A stretch of 39,093 nucleotides of DNA from JAVJPJ01 sp040217295. GTDB taxonomy: Bacteria > Pseudomonadota > Alphaproteobacteria > Rhodobacterales > Rhodobacteraceae. Position 1 is the first letter of the stretch. Every line of letters begins with the position of its first letter. The notes beneath the pieces were generated by a model. That model saw nothing but the letters and a program-made list of their open reading frames with translations, made no database searches and was not told where the DNA came from. A program made the position numbers and the translations under genes. The stretch covers positions 1 to 39,093 of the forward strand of contig CAYWTM010000019.1 of NCBI GenBank assembly GCA_964460185.1, given 5' to 3'. This document shows positions 8,637-15,647 of this stretch, piece after piece.

Positions 8637-9995
8637 ATGCAGCAGATTTGGGCCCGCCATGCGCTTGTCGGGGATGCCTGGATGCACGATGTCCGCATCC
8701 GCGTCGACGGCGGCAGGATCCGCGATGTGACCCCGTCCGTCGCGCCCTGCGGCCACCAGGTCGGACTGCTTGTCCCTGCCCCGGCCAATTGCCACAGCCA
8801 CGCGTTCCAGCGCGCAATGGCGGGTCTGACCGAAAGGCGCGGGCCTGCGGTAGACAGTTTCTGGACCTGGCGGCAGTTGATGTTCCGGTTTCTCGACCGC
8901 CTGGACCCTGACCAGATCGAGGCCATCGCGGCCTTCGTGCAGATGGAAATGCTGGAGGCCGGATATGCGTGCAACGTGGAGTTTCACTATCTGCACCACG
9001 CGCCCGGCGGCGTGCCCTACGACGCGCTTGCCGAAACCAGTGCCCGGGTCGCCGCCGCGGCCGAGACCACCGGCTGCGGCCTGACCCTGCTGCCGGTCCA
9101 CTACGAGTTCGGCGGTCTGGACCGGCGCGCGCTTGGTCCGGGCCAGCTGCGGTTCGGCAATGATACGGACCGTTTCACGCGACTGCACGAAGGCGCAGCT
9201 TCAGCATTGCAGGCCCTGCCGGGGGATACCCGCATCGGCGTGGCGCCACATTCGCTCAGGGCGGTTGCGGCCCGTGATCTGCCATACCTGCGCACGCTTG
9301 CGGGGGGCGCGCCGTTCCATATGCACCTTGCCGAACAACCGGCCGAGGTGGACGAGGTCAAGGCAGCCCTGGGTGCGCGGCCCGTCGAATGGGTGCTTGG
9401 TGCGGTGGGCGCGGATGAAACCTGCACCTTCATCCACTGCACCCAGATGGAACCGCACGAGACCCTGGGCCTTGCCGCCTCGGGCGCCGTGGCCGGGCTG
9501 TGTCCGCTGACCGAGGCAAATCTGGGTGACGGCATTTTCGATGGCGTGCGCTGGATGGAGGCCGGAGGCCGCATCGCGATCGGGTCCGACAGCAACATCC
9601 GCATCTCGCTGGCCGAGGAACTGCGTCAGCTCGACACCACGCAGCGCCTGCGTGATGGCAGCCGCGCGGCGCTGGCCACGCCCGAACGCTCTGCCGGGCG
9701 CCGCCTGGTGCAAGCCATGGCCGAGGGCGGCGCACAGGCCGCCGGACGCGGCAGCGGGCGGATCGAGGCCGGCCAGTGGGCCGATCTTCTGGCGCTCGAC
9801 ACGACCCACCCGGATCTGTCCGGCCTGACCGGGGACACGACGCTGGACAGCTTTGTCTTCGCGGGTGGCACGGACATGGTGCAAGACGTCTGGTCGGCCG
9901 GCCGCCATGTCGTCACCGGCGGCCGCCACATCCGCCGGGACGCGATCACGCGCACCTACCGCGCGGCAGTGGCCGGACTGCGCGACGGGATCTGA
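8637..9995 (+). CDS. hutF: Formimidoylglutamate deiminase
   Basis: Amidohydrolase-superfamily enzyme that converts N-formimino-L-glutamate to N-formyl-L-glutamate and ammonia, the route that requires HutG deformylase afterwards. The 452-residue protein has the HSH metal-binding motif in ANCHSHAFQRAMAG, HMHLAEQPAEVDEV, FIHCTQMEP and GSDSNIRISLAEELR, matching HutF. The start is the ATG at 8637 because GGAGG (8626-8630) precedes it at ideal spacing; a TTG at 8610 in the same frame lies at the edge of the operator and is rejected. Divergent from hutI. No hutG follows; the next gene, 119 bp away, is a PLP enzyme, so N-formylglutamate must be processed by a gene elsewhere. Confidence 0.94.
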   Translation: MQQIWARHALVGDAWMHDVRIRVDGGRIRDVTPSVAPCGHQVGLLVPAPANCHSHAFQRAMAGLTERRGPAVDSFWTWRQLMFRFLDRLDPDQIEAIAAFVQMEMLEAGYACNVEFHYLHHAPGGVPYDALAETSARVAAAAETTGCGLTLLPVHYEFGGLDRRALGPGQLRFGNDTDRFTRLHEGAASALQALPGDTRIGVAPHSLRAVAARDLPYLRTLAGGAPFHMHLAEQPAEVDEVKAALGARPVEWVLGAVGADETCTFIHCTQMEPHETLGLAASGAVAGLCPLTEANLGDGIFDGVRWMEAGGRIAIGSDSNIRISLAEELRQLDTTQRLRDGSRAALATPERSAGRRLVQAMAEGGAQAAGRGSGRIEAGQWADLLALDTTHPDLSGLTGDTTLDSFVFAGGTDMVQDVWSAGRHVVTGGRHIRRDAITRTYRAAVAGLRDGI

Positions 9996-10114
9996 CGCGT
10001 CCGCCGCCGCCCTTCCCCGCGGAACCATTCTCCAACATCGTATTGCCGCAAGGCGCATTTGCTGGCACCACCGTTGCGTGGCCCGAGGGCACCCGCACAG
10101 AGAGACCTTAAAAA

Positions 10115-11128
10115 ATGCATTTTTCCCGTTATCCCCGCGTTCACCTGGCGCATTTGCCGACGCCGCTTGAACCCATGCCGCGCCTGTCCAAGGAACTGGG
10201 GGTGGAGATCTGGATCAAACGTGACGATTGCACGGGCATGTCTTCGGGCGGGAACAAGACCCGCAAGCTGGAGTTCCTGATGGCCGAGGCCGAAGACATG
10301 GGCGCCGACATGGTGATGACCCAGGGCGCGACCCAATCGAACCATGCGCGGCAAACGGCGGCTTTTGCAGCCAGAATGGGAATGGCCTGCCACATTCTGC
10401 TAGAAGATCGCACAGGCTACAACAACGCCAATTACAACGAGAACGGCAACGTCTTGCTGGACCATCTGCATGGCGCCACGACCGCGAAATTTCCGGGCGG
10501 CCACGACATGCCCGCAGAAATGGAACGCGCCGCCGAGGCCGAGAGGGCGAAGGGAAAAACCGTTTACGTGATACCGGGCGGCGGGTCGAACCCGACCGGT
10601 GCGCTGGGATATGCCAATTGCGCGCTGGAATTGCTGGGTCAGGCCAATGATCGCGGCCTGAGGATCGACCGGTTGGTGCATGCAACAGGGTCATCCGGCA
10701 CGCAGGCGGGACTGGTGACCGGCTTGGCCGCGTTGAATTCCGGCATACCGGTCCTCGGCATCGGCACCCGGGCCCCACGCGAAAAGCAAGAGCAGATGGT
10801 CTATGACCTGGCGGTCCGCACCGCGGACAAGCTCGGCTGTGCGGGCGTTGTCACCCGCGAGCACGTCGTCGCGAATACCGACTACGTGGGCGACGGCTAC
10901 GGCCTGCCAACGCAAAGCGGGCTGGAGGCGATCAAGATGTTCGCCGAACTCGAAGGCATCTTGCTGGACCCGGTATATTCGGCCAAGGGCGCCGCCGGCC
11001 TGATCGACCTGGCCCGCAAGGGCGCGTTCGAGGGCCAGCGGGTGGTCTTTTTGCACACGGGCGGATCGGTGGGGTTGTTCGGCTACGACTTTGCATTCGA
11101 TCACTCCGATCGCTGGGTGACGGGCTGA
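10115..11128 (+). CDS. cuyA: D-cysteine desulfhydrase / L-cysteate sulfo-lyase family PLP enzyme
   Basis: PLP-dependent lyase of the ACC deaminase/D-cysteine desulfhydrase fold, 337 residues. The PLP lysine is expected at Lys48 in SSGGNKTRKLEFL, followed by TQGATQSNHARQTAA (substrate carboxylate and PLP region) and GSSGTQAGLVTGL (phosphate cradle). The segment NENGNVLLDHLHGA resembles the roseobacter CuyA enzymes that release sulfite from L-cysteate, while close relatives release sulfide from D-cysteine; sequence reading alone cannot separate these, so the symbol is tentative. Followed after 4 bp by a racemase-family gene, almost certainly co-transcribed. No CuyR regulator or sulfite exporter is adjacent. 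Confidence 0.8.
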   Translation: MHFSRYPRVHLAHLPTPLEPMPRLSKELGVEIWIKRDDCTGMSSGGNKTRKLEFLMAEAEDMGADMVMTQGATQSNHARQTAAFAARMGMACHILLEDRTGYNNANYNENGNVLLDHLHGATTAKFPGGHDMPAEMERAAEAERAKGKTVYVIPGGGSNPTGALGYANCALELLGQANDRGLRIDRLVHATGSSGTQAGLVTGLAALNSGIPVLGIGTRAPREKQEQMVYDLAVRTADKLGCAGVVTREHVVANTDYVGDGYGLPTQSGLEAIKMFAELEGILLDPVYSAKGAAGLIDLARKGAFEGQRVVFLHTGGSVGLFGYDFAFDHSDRWVTG

Positions 11129-11132
11129 GGGG

Positions 11133-11831
11133 ATGGGCCGCAAGCGCGTCATCGGTGTTCTGGGCGGCATGGGACCGGAGGCAACGATCTTGCTACAGCA
11201 ACGGCTGCTGGCGGCTGTGCAGGCGAAGGATGACGCCGATCACATCCCGTTGTTGATCGATATGAACCCGCAGGTCCCGTCGCGCATAGCGCACCTGATC
11301 GAAGGGACCGGCGACAGCCCTGCCCCGGTTCTGATCGACATGGCGCAACGACTTGAACGCGCTGGTGTCGCCGCGCTGGCCATGCCTTGCAACACGGCCC
11401 ATGCCTATCTGGACGACATCCAATCCCAGGTGTCGGTGCCATTCCTGAACATGATTGCCCTGACCGCTGACGCCGCGCGCCGCGCTGCGCCGCCGAATGC
11501 GTGCGTCGGAATACTGGCCTCGCCCGCGACCCGGCCCACCCGGCTTTTTGACAAAGCCCTGGAAGATGTCGGGCTGCGACCCGCGTGGCCGAACGACGAT
11601 CATGGCTTGTTGGCGGCTATTCGGATCATCAAGGCGCAAGGGGTGACCGCACAGGCGCGCGCGGTGTTGGGCCGCGCTTCGCGGGATCTCTTGGACCAGG
11701 GCGCCGGTCTGCAGATCATCGGGTGTTCCGAATTCTCGCTCATGCCCGATGCGCTGGCCGCCGGGGCGCAACCGCTGGATGCCATGGATTGTCTTGCCGA
11801 GGCGGTCGCCGCGTTCTCTCGATCCGACTGA
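11133..11831 (+). CDS. Aspartate/glutamate racemase family protein
   Basis: Cofactor-independent racemase fold, 232 residues. The N-terminal IGVLGGMGPEAT motif and the first catalytic cysteine, Cys86 in AMPCNTAHAY, are typical of aspartate racemases. The second cysteine, Cys198, lies in GCSEFSLM where most members read GCTE, so the catalytic pair is intact. It begins 4 bp after the CuyA-like gene with GAGGGG just before its ATG, indicating one transcript. The coupling suggests that it racemises an amino acid used or produced by that lyase, such as cysteine, cysteate or aspartate; this is an inference. A perfect hairpin follows its stop. Confidence 0.85.
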   Translation: MGRKRVIGVLGGMGPEATILLQQRLLAAVQAKDDADHIPLLIDMNPQVPSRIAHLIEGTGDSPAPVLIDMAQRLERAGVAALAMPCNTAHAYLDDIQSQVSVPFLNMIALTADAARRAAPPNACVGILASPATRPTRLFDKALEDVGLRPAWPNDDHGLLAAIRIIKAQGVTAQARAVLGRASRDLLDQGAGLQIIGCSEFSLMPDALAAGAQPLDAMDCLAEAVAAFSRSD

Positions 11832-11878
11832 GACCCCCTGTGCGGGCGGGTGGCGCCGCGATCGCGCGCTTTCTCTCT

Positions 11879-11895
11879 GCCGCAAGCGTTGCGGC
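11879..11895 (+). terminator. Hairpin after the racemase gene
   Basis: Perfect inverted repeat GCCGCAA / TTGCGGC with a 3-base loop, 47 bp after the racemase stop. There is no uninterrupted T-run after it (CTATTCCT follows), so it is either a weak terminator or an mRNA 3' stabiliser. Confidence 0.35.
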
Positions 11896-11990
11896 CTATT
11901 CCTGCACCGGATTGACCTTGCTCAATGACACCATGCCCCGCGCCTGATTGGGTTGTGTCAGATGCCGCCTTGATCGAAAGGGATGGAGAG

Positions 11991-12455
11991 ATGCACCGAC
12001 CAAGCACATGGGCCCTGGTAAGCAACGGCACCCACGCGTTCATCCTCAAGGGGTTGGAAGGCAAGGACCGCCCTGCCCCGGTCGCACTGGTCAGCGAGGA
12101 CACATCAACCAAGCTGGGCGAGATCATGGCCGACAAGCCCGGACGCAGTTTTGCGTCCGGCGCGGACGGACGGCGGTCTGCCATGGAGCCGGGTTCCGAC
12201 CCGTTGCACCGGCAGATGGAAGTCTTTGCAAAAGACACGCTGGCCCGTCTGGAAAAACACCATCTTGCATCCGAGTTCGAGCGCCTCGCGATCTTTGCGG
12301 CGCCCAAGATGCTGGGGGTCTTGCGCAAGGAAATGCCCGGCGGCTTGAAAGATGCCATCATGCTGGAACGCGCGGCCAACCTGGTCCACCTGCCCGAGCA
12401 CGACTTGCGCGATACCGTTGTGAGCGAGTTGCACGACGCACGCTGGGGGGAATAG
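11991..12455 (+). CDS. Host attachment family protein (PF10116-like)
   Basis: Soluble protein of 154 residues resembling the host-attachment family, named after an Agrobacterium protein needed for plant attachment: the N-terminal TWALVSNGTHAFIL strand, then a central KPGRSFASGADGRR segment, DPLHRQMEVFAKDTLARLE helix, LAIFAAPKMLGVLR and DTVVSELHDAR near the end follow the family order. Its fold is related to release-factor-like (eRF1 domain 2/baeRF) proteins, with a translation-stress role suggested for that superfamily. The ATG at 11991 is chosen because family members begin at this point; the frame is open 66 bp further upstream. It stands alone between the racemase and VanZ-like genes. Confidence 0.7.
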   Translation: MHRPSTWALVSNGTHAFILKGLEGKDRPAPVALVSEDTSTKLGEIMADKPGRSFASGADGRRSAMEPGSDPLHRQMEVFAKDTLARLEKHHLASEFERLAIFAAPKMLGVLRKEMPGGLKDAIMLERAANLVHLPEHDLRDTVVSELHDARWGE

Positions 12456-12543
12456 GCACCGCCCGCGTCTTTTCGCAATCAGGTGACCTTTGACCGGCTC
12501 AAATTACCTTGCATCGGGTTGCGGCAGGTTGCTTGGTGGGCCA

Positions 12544-12912
12544 ATGCCCATGCCACGCCGATATCTCGCCCTTTTTCGGATCGCCGATCGCCACGGCATC
12601 GCGTTGTCCGTCGCGGCGATGATGGCCATCACGATCGCCAGCCTGATGCCGCGCGGTGGAGTTGGCGATCCCGGTGAGGCCGACAAGATCGCCCATGTTC
12701 TCGCCTACGGGGCCGCAACGCTGCCGGCGGCCGTGGGCCGCACGGCGCCTGCGATTTGGGTGGCAGCGGCTGTCATCGGGTGGAGCGGCCTGATCGAGCT
12801 CGTTCAGCCCCTGATCGGTCGCAGCGGCAGCCTGTCCGACCTGGTGGCGAACGCGGGCGGCGTGGCGATCGGGCTGGTGTTGGCATACTTTCTGCGCAAG
12901 GCCTCAGCCTAA
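12544..12912 (+). CDS. VanZ-like family membrane protein
   Basis: Small polytopic membrane protein of about 122 residues. The motif DKIAHVLAYGAATLP followed by GLIELVQPLIGRSGSLSDLVANAGGVAIG is the VanZ-like signature (DKxxHxxAY ... E.xQ ... R..s..Dl.aN..G). About four helices are visible. VanZ-like proteins commonly border exopolysaccharide and exosortase loci; function is unknown beyond weak teicoplanin resistance of the founding member. Start is uncertain: ATG at 12544 or 12550 gives the usual length, while an upstream TTG at 12490 would add 18 non-conserved residues. Confidence 0.8.
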   Translation: MPMPRRYLALFRIADRHGIALSVAAMMAITIASLMPRGGVGDPGEADKIAHVLAYGAATLPAAVGRTAPAIWVAAAVIGWSGLIELVQPLIGRSGSLSDLVANAGGVAIGLVLAYFLRKASA

Positions 12913-13006
12913 TCGGCACGATCACCATCCGACGCGCACCCTGAACGGACGGCGGGCACATTGCGGGCCGGTCGATCCGCGAGTGTTCGATATCGGCCGG
13001 AATGAT

Positions 13007-13162
13007 CTAACGGATGATCGAGGCCAGCAGGTTCATGATCCCGAAACTGACGATGACCGATCCCCAGACCATGACGTTACGTGCGATGATGGCAAATCGA
13101 TCCACACCGTCGCGTTTGCCCGGCATCGCGCGACCAACGTCTTCAGATGGGTTCTCGTGCAT
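13007..13162 (-). CDS. Possible small single-helix membrane protein A
   Basis: A 51-residue frame from ATG 13162 (or 66 residues from GTG 13207) in a region that otherwise has no gene. The N-terminal half is polar, and the C-terminal half ARNVMVWGSVIVSFGIM continues into a hydrophobic tail ending ASIIR, forming one membrane helix. The C-terminal 31 residues share about nine identical positions (D, I, R, N, M, W, S, S, G in order, same spacing) with another tiny protein at 35699-35899, at the opposite side of the EPS locus. No good ribosome site is seen for either start, so expression is uncertain. Function unknown. Confidence 0.4.
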   Translation of the reverse strand: MHENPSEDVGRAMPGKRDGVDRFAIIARNVMVWGSVIVSFGIMNLLASIIR

Positions 13163-13337
13163 TCTGGTGCGCCCATATTGTTGTTGTCTGGCTCGAATAC
13201 TCGACACTGCACGTTTGGACCTCGTGGCGAGGCCTCATCCTCGAATTCGCCTCGGAACCATAATTGCACAAAAACGTGATGCAGCAATGGGGTGTTGCGC
13301 CAAATCCCCCGGGATCAGGGGTTTAATTCCTTAAACT

Positions 13338-13375
13338 ATTGATTTTAATATAAACTTTCCGCCCAAAAATCGGCA
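13338..13375. promoter_or_regulatory. AT-rich element with GCCCAAAA motif, copy 1
   Basis: An AT-rich stretch starting ATTGATTTTAATATAAAC is followed by TTCC and CGCCCAAAAATCGGCA (13360-13375). A similar arrangement (ATTG, AT-rich, TTCC, GCCCAAAA-TCG-CA) occurs at 35503-35553. This one lies between small membrane protein A (minus strand) and the first EPS glycosyltransferase (plus strand), so it may be a promoter/operator region. The binding factor is unknown. Confidence 0.4.
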
Positions 13376-13414
13376 GCTTTTCGCCTTTCCAAGGTCCCCA
13401 AGGCTGCCATTTTT
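13372..13414 (+). terminator. Upstream hairpin with T-run in EPS leader region
   Basis: GGCAGC (13372-13377) pairs perfectly with GCTGCC (13403-13408), with a nested CCTT/AAGG hairpin (13384-13394) between them, and is followed directly by ATTTTT. It resembles an intrinsic terminator but has no plus-strand gene for more than 450 bp upstream, so it would act on a leader or small RNA. The large loop lowers confidence. Confidence 0.3.
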
Positions 13415-13446
13415 GTCCGCAAAGCCACACAAGACTGTTTCCAAAT

Positions 13447-13480
13447 CGTAAACAATGCCAGGGCTCGAGGCTTGTTTACG
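13447..13480. promoter_or_regulatory. Inverted repeat CGTAAACAA / TTGTTTACG
   Basis: Perfect 9-bp arms at 13447-13455 and 13472-13480 separated by 16 bp, in the untranslated region before the first EPS glycosyltransferase. The spacing suits a dimeric regulator. One half-site TGTTTACG recurs at 35598-35605, also upstream of a locus gene. The regulator is not identified. Confidence 0.4.
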
Positions 13481-13587
13481 GCGGTCCGGACCCATGGTGA
13501 AGCCGGTTTTCCAAGCACCATTCCCGCAGATCATGGCCGACCGCAAGGGCAACGGACCGGCCCTGATGCGGCGGGATTGCGGTGCTG

Positions 13588-13635
13588 GTCTCTTGCGTGT
13601 CGGAAGAGAATGCGCGACGCTGAGACATATTTTTT
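13588..13635 (+). terminator. Leader attenuator-like terminator before the GT4 gene
   Basis: GTCTC (13588-13592), GCG (13595-13597) and TCG (13600-13602) pair with CGA-CGC (13615-13620) and GAGAC (13622-13626), giving 11 base pairs with small internal bulges, followed by ATA and six Ts (13630-13635). It looks like an intrinsic terminator 56 bp before the glycosyltransferase ATG with no plus-strand gene for 675 bp upstream. A transcript from the AT-rich region must pass it, which suggests an attenuator. Confidence 0.5.
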
Positions 13636-13691
13636 AAGGGTACCGCCGCGTTTTGTCCGGCTGGTGTATTTCGGTCGGCAAGGAATTTTTC

Positions 13692-14822
13692 ATGAAGGTC
13701 TGTGTTATCGGCTTGCGCGGTATTCCCGATGTGTCCGGCGGAATAGAGACGCATTGCGAAAACCTTTTCGACAAGATGACCCGCCAGCATCGCGACGTCG
13801 ATGTCGTGGTCTATGGCCGCAAACCCTACATCGGGAAAACGCGCTACAAGACCAGCACAGGCATCGAAGTGATCCCCGCCTTTGCCATGCGCAGCAAGTA
13901 TTTCGAAACCATCTCGAACACGTTCGTTGCGATCGTGCGGGCGCGGTTCCAGGCGCGGGCTGACTGCGTCCACATCCATGCCATCGGTCCGGGGCTTCTG
14001 GCCCCTCTCGCGCGCCTATTGGGCATGCCGGTGATCCTGACCCATCACGGCGATGATTTCCGGCGCGCCAAATGGAACAGGTTCGCCCGGAGCATCTTGC
14101 AACTGGGAGAGCGGATCGGTGTCGCCAGTGCCGCGCGGACCATCGCGGTGTCGCGCAGCCTGGCCGAACGGTTGCGGGCCGATTATCCCGACAAGGCGGA
14201 TCGGATCCACTACGTGCCCAACGGCGCCGATCACATCATCGCGCGGGCGCTGGCCGCCGACGGACCTTCTACGCTGCGCGCGCTTGGTCTGACCGAGCGC
14301 GGATACATGGTGTCGGTCGGCAGGCTGGTCCCGGAAAAGGGTTTTGCCGACCTGATCCGCGCACACAAGCAATCGGGCGCCGGCGCGCCCCTTGTGATCG
14401 TGGGCGGACACAGCAATTCGGACCATGACAAGGAACTGGAGGATCTGGCCCATCCCGGTGTGATCCTGGCCGGCGGCAAGCCACAAGCGCAGGTCGCGCA
14501 CCTGCTTGCAAACGCGAAACTGTTCATCCTCGCGTCCCACCACGAGGGGCTGCCGATCGCCGCGCTGGAGGCCTGGGCGATGGGCGCGCCGCTTTTGCTC
14601 AGCGATATCCAGCCGAACAAGGACCTGGGACTGGGCGACACCCATTATTTCCCCGTCGGAGATGTCGACGCCCTTGGAGATCGGTTGCGGGATGACGCCG
14701 AGCCGATCCCGGTCGAGACATTGGACCGAGCGTTCAACTGGTCGTCAATTGCCGATGAAACCATCAAGATCTATAGACTATGTGATGAATTATCGGGCGC
14801 CCACGAGGCTCCGCTGACCTGA
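13692..14822 (+). CDS. Glycosyltransferase, GT4 family (EPS)
   Basis: GT-B fold retaining glycosyltransferase of 376 residues, cytosolic/membrane-associated, adding one sugar to the lipid-linked repeat unit. N-terminal VCVIGLRGIPDVSGGIETHCE is the glycine-rich acceptor-side loop; the C-terminal donor domain has GYMVSVGRLVPEKGF and the EX7E-type motif HHEGLPIAALEAWAMG. Start is the ATG at 13692, preceded by AAGGA at 13680-13684; the frame is open 39 bp further upstream without support. It opens a short plus-strand group (this gene, a GT-A transferase and a beta-helix protein) and has a terminator-like hairpin in its leader. Sugar specificity cannot be assigned. Confidence 0.92.
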   Translation: MKVCVIGLRGIPDVSGGIETHCENLFDKMTRQHRDVDVVVYGRKPYIGKTRYKTSTGIEVIPAFAMRSKYFETISNTFVAIVRARFQARADCVHIHAIGPGLLAPLARLLGMPVILTHHGDDFRRAKWNRFARSILQLGERIGVASAARTIAVSRSLAERLRADYPDKADRIHYVPNGADHIIARALAADGPSTLRALGLTERGYMVSVGRLVPEKGFADLIRAHKQSGAGAPLVIVGGHSNSDHDKELEDLAHPGVILAGGKPQAQVAHLLANAKLFILASHHEGLPIAALEAWAMGAPLLLSDIQPNKDLGLGDTHYFPVGDVDALGDRLRDDAEPIPVETLDRAFNWSSIADETIKIYRLCDELSGAHEAPLT

Positions 14823-14940
14823 TTGCGCGGCCACGCAGGACCATCGGGGCGCAGGGCTTGTGTAGATTGCCCATGGTGGCTACGTGTTGGGAATAGATTT
14901 TTTGTATTTTTTAATTGGTTAGTTAGGGAATTTGGCAGAA
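14823..14940 (+). promoter_or_regulatory. T-rich spacer before GT-A gene
   Basis: The 118-bp spacer contains a weak hairpin (CCCA ... TGGG) followed by two T-runs in GATTTTTTGTATTTTTTAATT (14896-14916). It may be a weak terminator of the preceding gene or an AT-rich promoter for the following one; the stem is only 4 bp, so no firm call is made. Confidence 0.25.
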
Positions 14941-15639
14941 ATGACCGACGCTTCGGAACATGACACCGCCACCGCCGGAGATTCCACCGGCATCTTGTTC
15001 ATCGCAGCCGGCAAGCCATTCGTGCATGCCGCCATCGCCGCCGCCGAAAGCGCCAAGGCCGTGATGCCCGGCATCGCTGTCGATCTGTATTGTGACGATG
15101 CGCACGGATTTGACATGTCGGTGTTCGACAAGGTCACCATGATCGACGCTCCGCACCGCCGATCCAAGGTCGATTGCCTGCCGATGACGCGGTTCGACCG
15201 CACGCTTTATGTGGATACCGACGTGCGGTTCGTGGCCGATGTTCGTGACCTCTTCGAACTTCTCGACCGGTTCGACGTGGCACTGGCGCATGCCCATACC
15301 CGCAACCGCGAGGTCACCACCGCAGTCTGGCGCACCGCCTTGCCCGACGCATTCCCGCAATTCAACGGCGGCGTGATCCTGTACAAGTCGAACGAACCGG
15401 TCATGGCCTTTCTGAATGCGTGGAAAGAGGCCTACAAGACCGCCGGTTTCAGAAAGGATCAGGTCACCCTGCGCGAGTTGCTATGGGAATCCGAGCTTCA
15501 GATCTGTACCCTGCCACCCGAGTACAATGTCAGGTACCGGAAATACCTGTGGATCTGGAAAAAGACCGAAGCACAACCCAGGATCCTTCACTTTGCGTCC
15601 TTTCACCGGCAATCCGTGAAGAAGGTCGGGCAAGGCTAG
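14941..15639 (+). CDS. Nucleotide-diphospho-sugar transferase (GT-A type)
   Basis: Putative GT-A fold glycosyltransferase of 232 residues. A metal/nucleotide-binding DXD motif is present in TLYVDTDVRFVADV, preceded by the KVDCLPMTRFDR segment, and followed by the acceptor motif FNGGVILYKSNEPVMAFL and FRKDQVTLRELLWES, as in GT8/GT77-like transferases. No signal peptide or membrane helix, so it acts on the cytosolic face. The ATG at 14941 is preferred over the TTG at 14932 because AGGGA (14925-14929) is too close to the latter. The next gene follows after 8 bp with its AGGAGG overlapping this stop, so the two are co-transcribed. Confidence 0.8.
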   Translation: MTDASEHDTATAGDSTGILFIAAGKPFVHAAIAAAESAKAVMPGIAVDLYCDDAHGFDMSVFDKVTMIDAPHRRSKVDCLPMTRFDRTLYVDTDVRFVADVRDLFELLDRFDVALAHAHTRNREVTTAVWRTALPDAFPQFNGGVILYKSNEPVMAFLNAWKEAYKTAGFRKDQVTLRELLWESELQICTLPPEYNVRYRKYLWIWKKTEAQPRILHFASFHRQSVKKVGQG

Positions 15640-15647
15640 GAGGCGTC

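Noticed and set aside
14904..14926. Possible CtrA site (TTAA-N7-GTTA) before the GT-A gene
   Set aside because: Only part of the TTAA-N7-TTAA consensus is matched and the sequence is AT-rich, so chance is likely.
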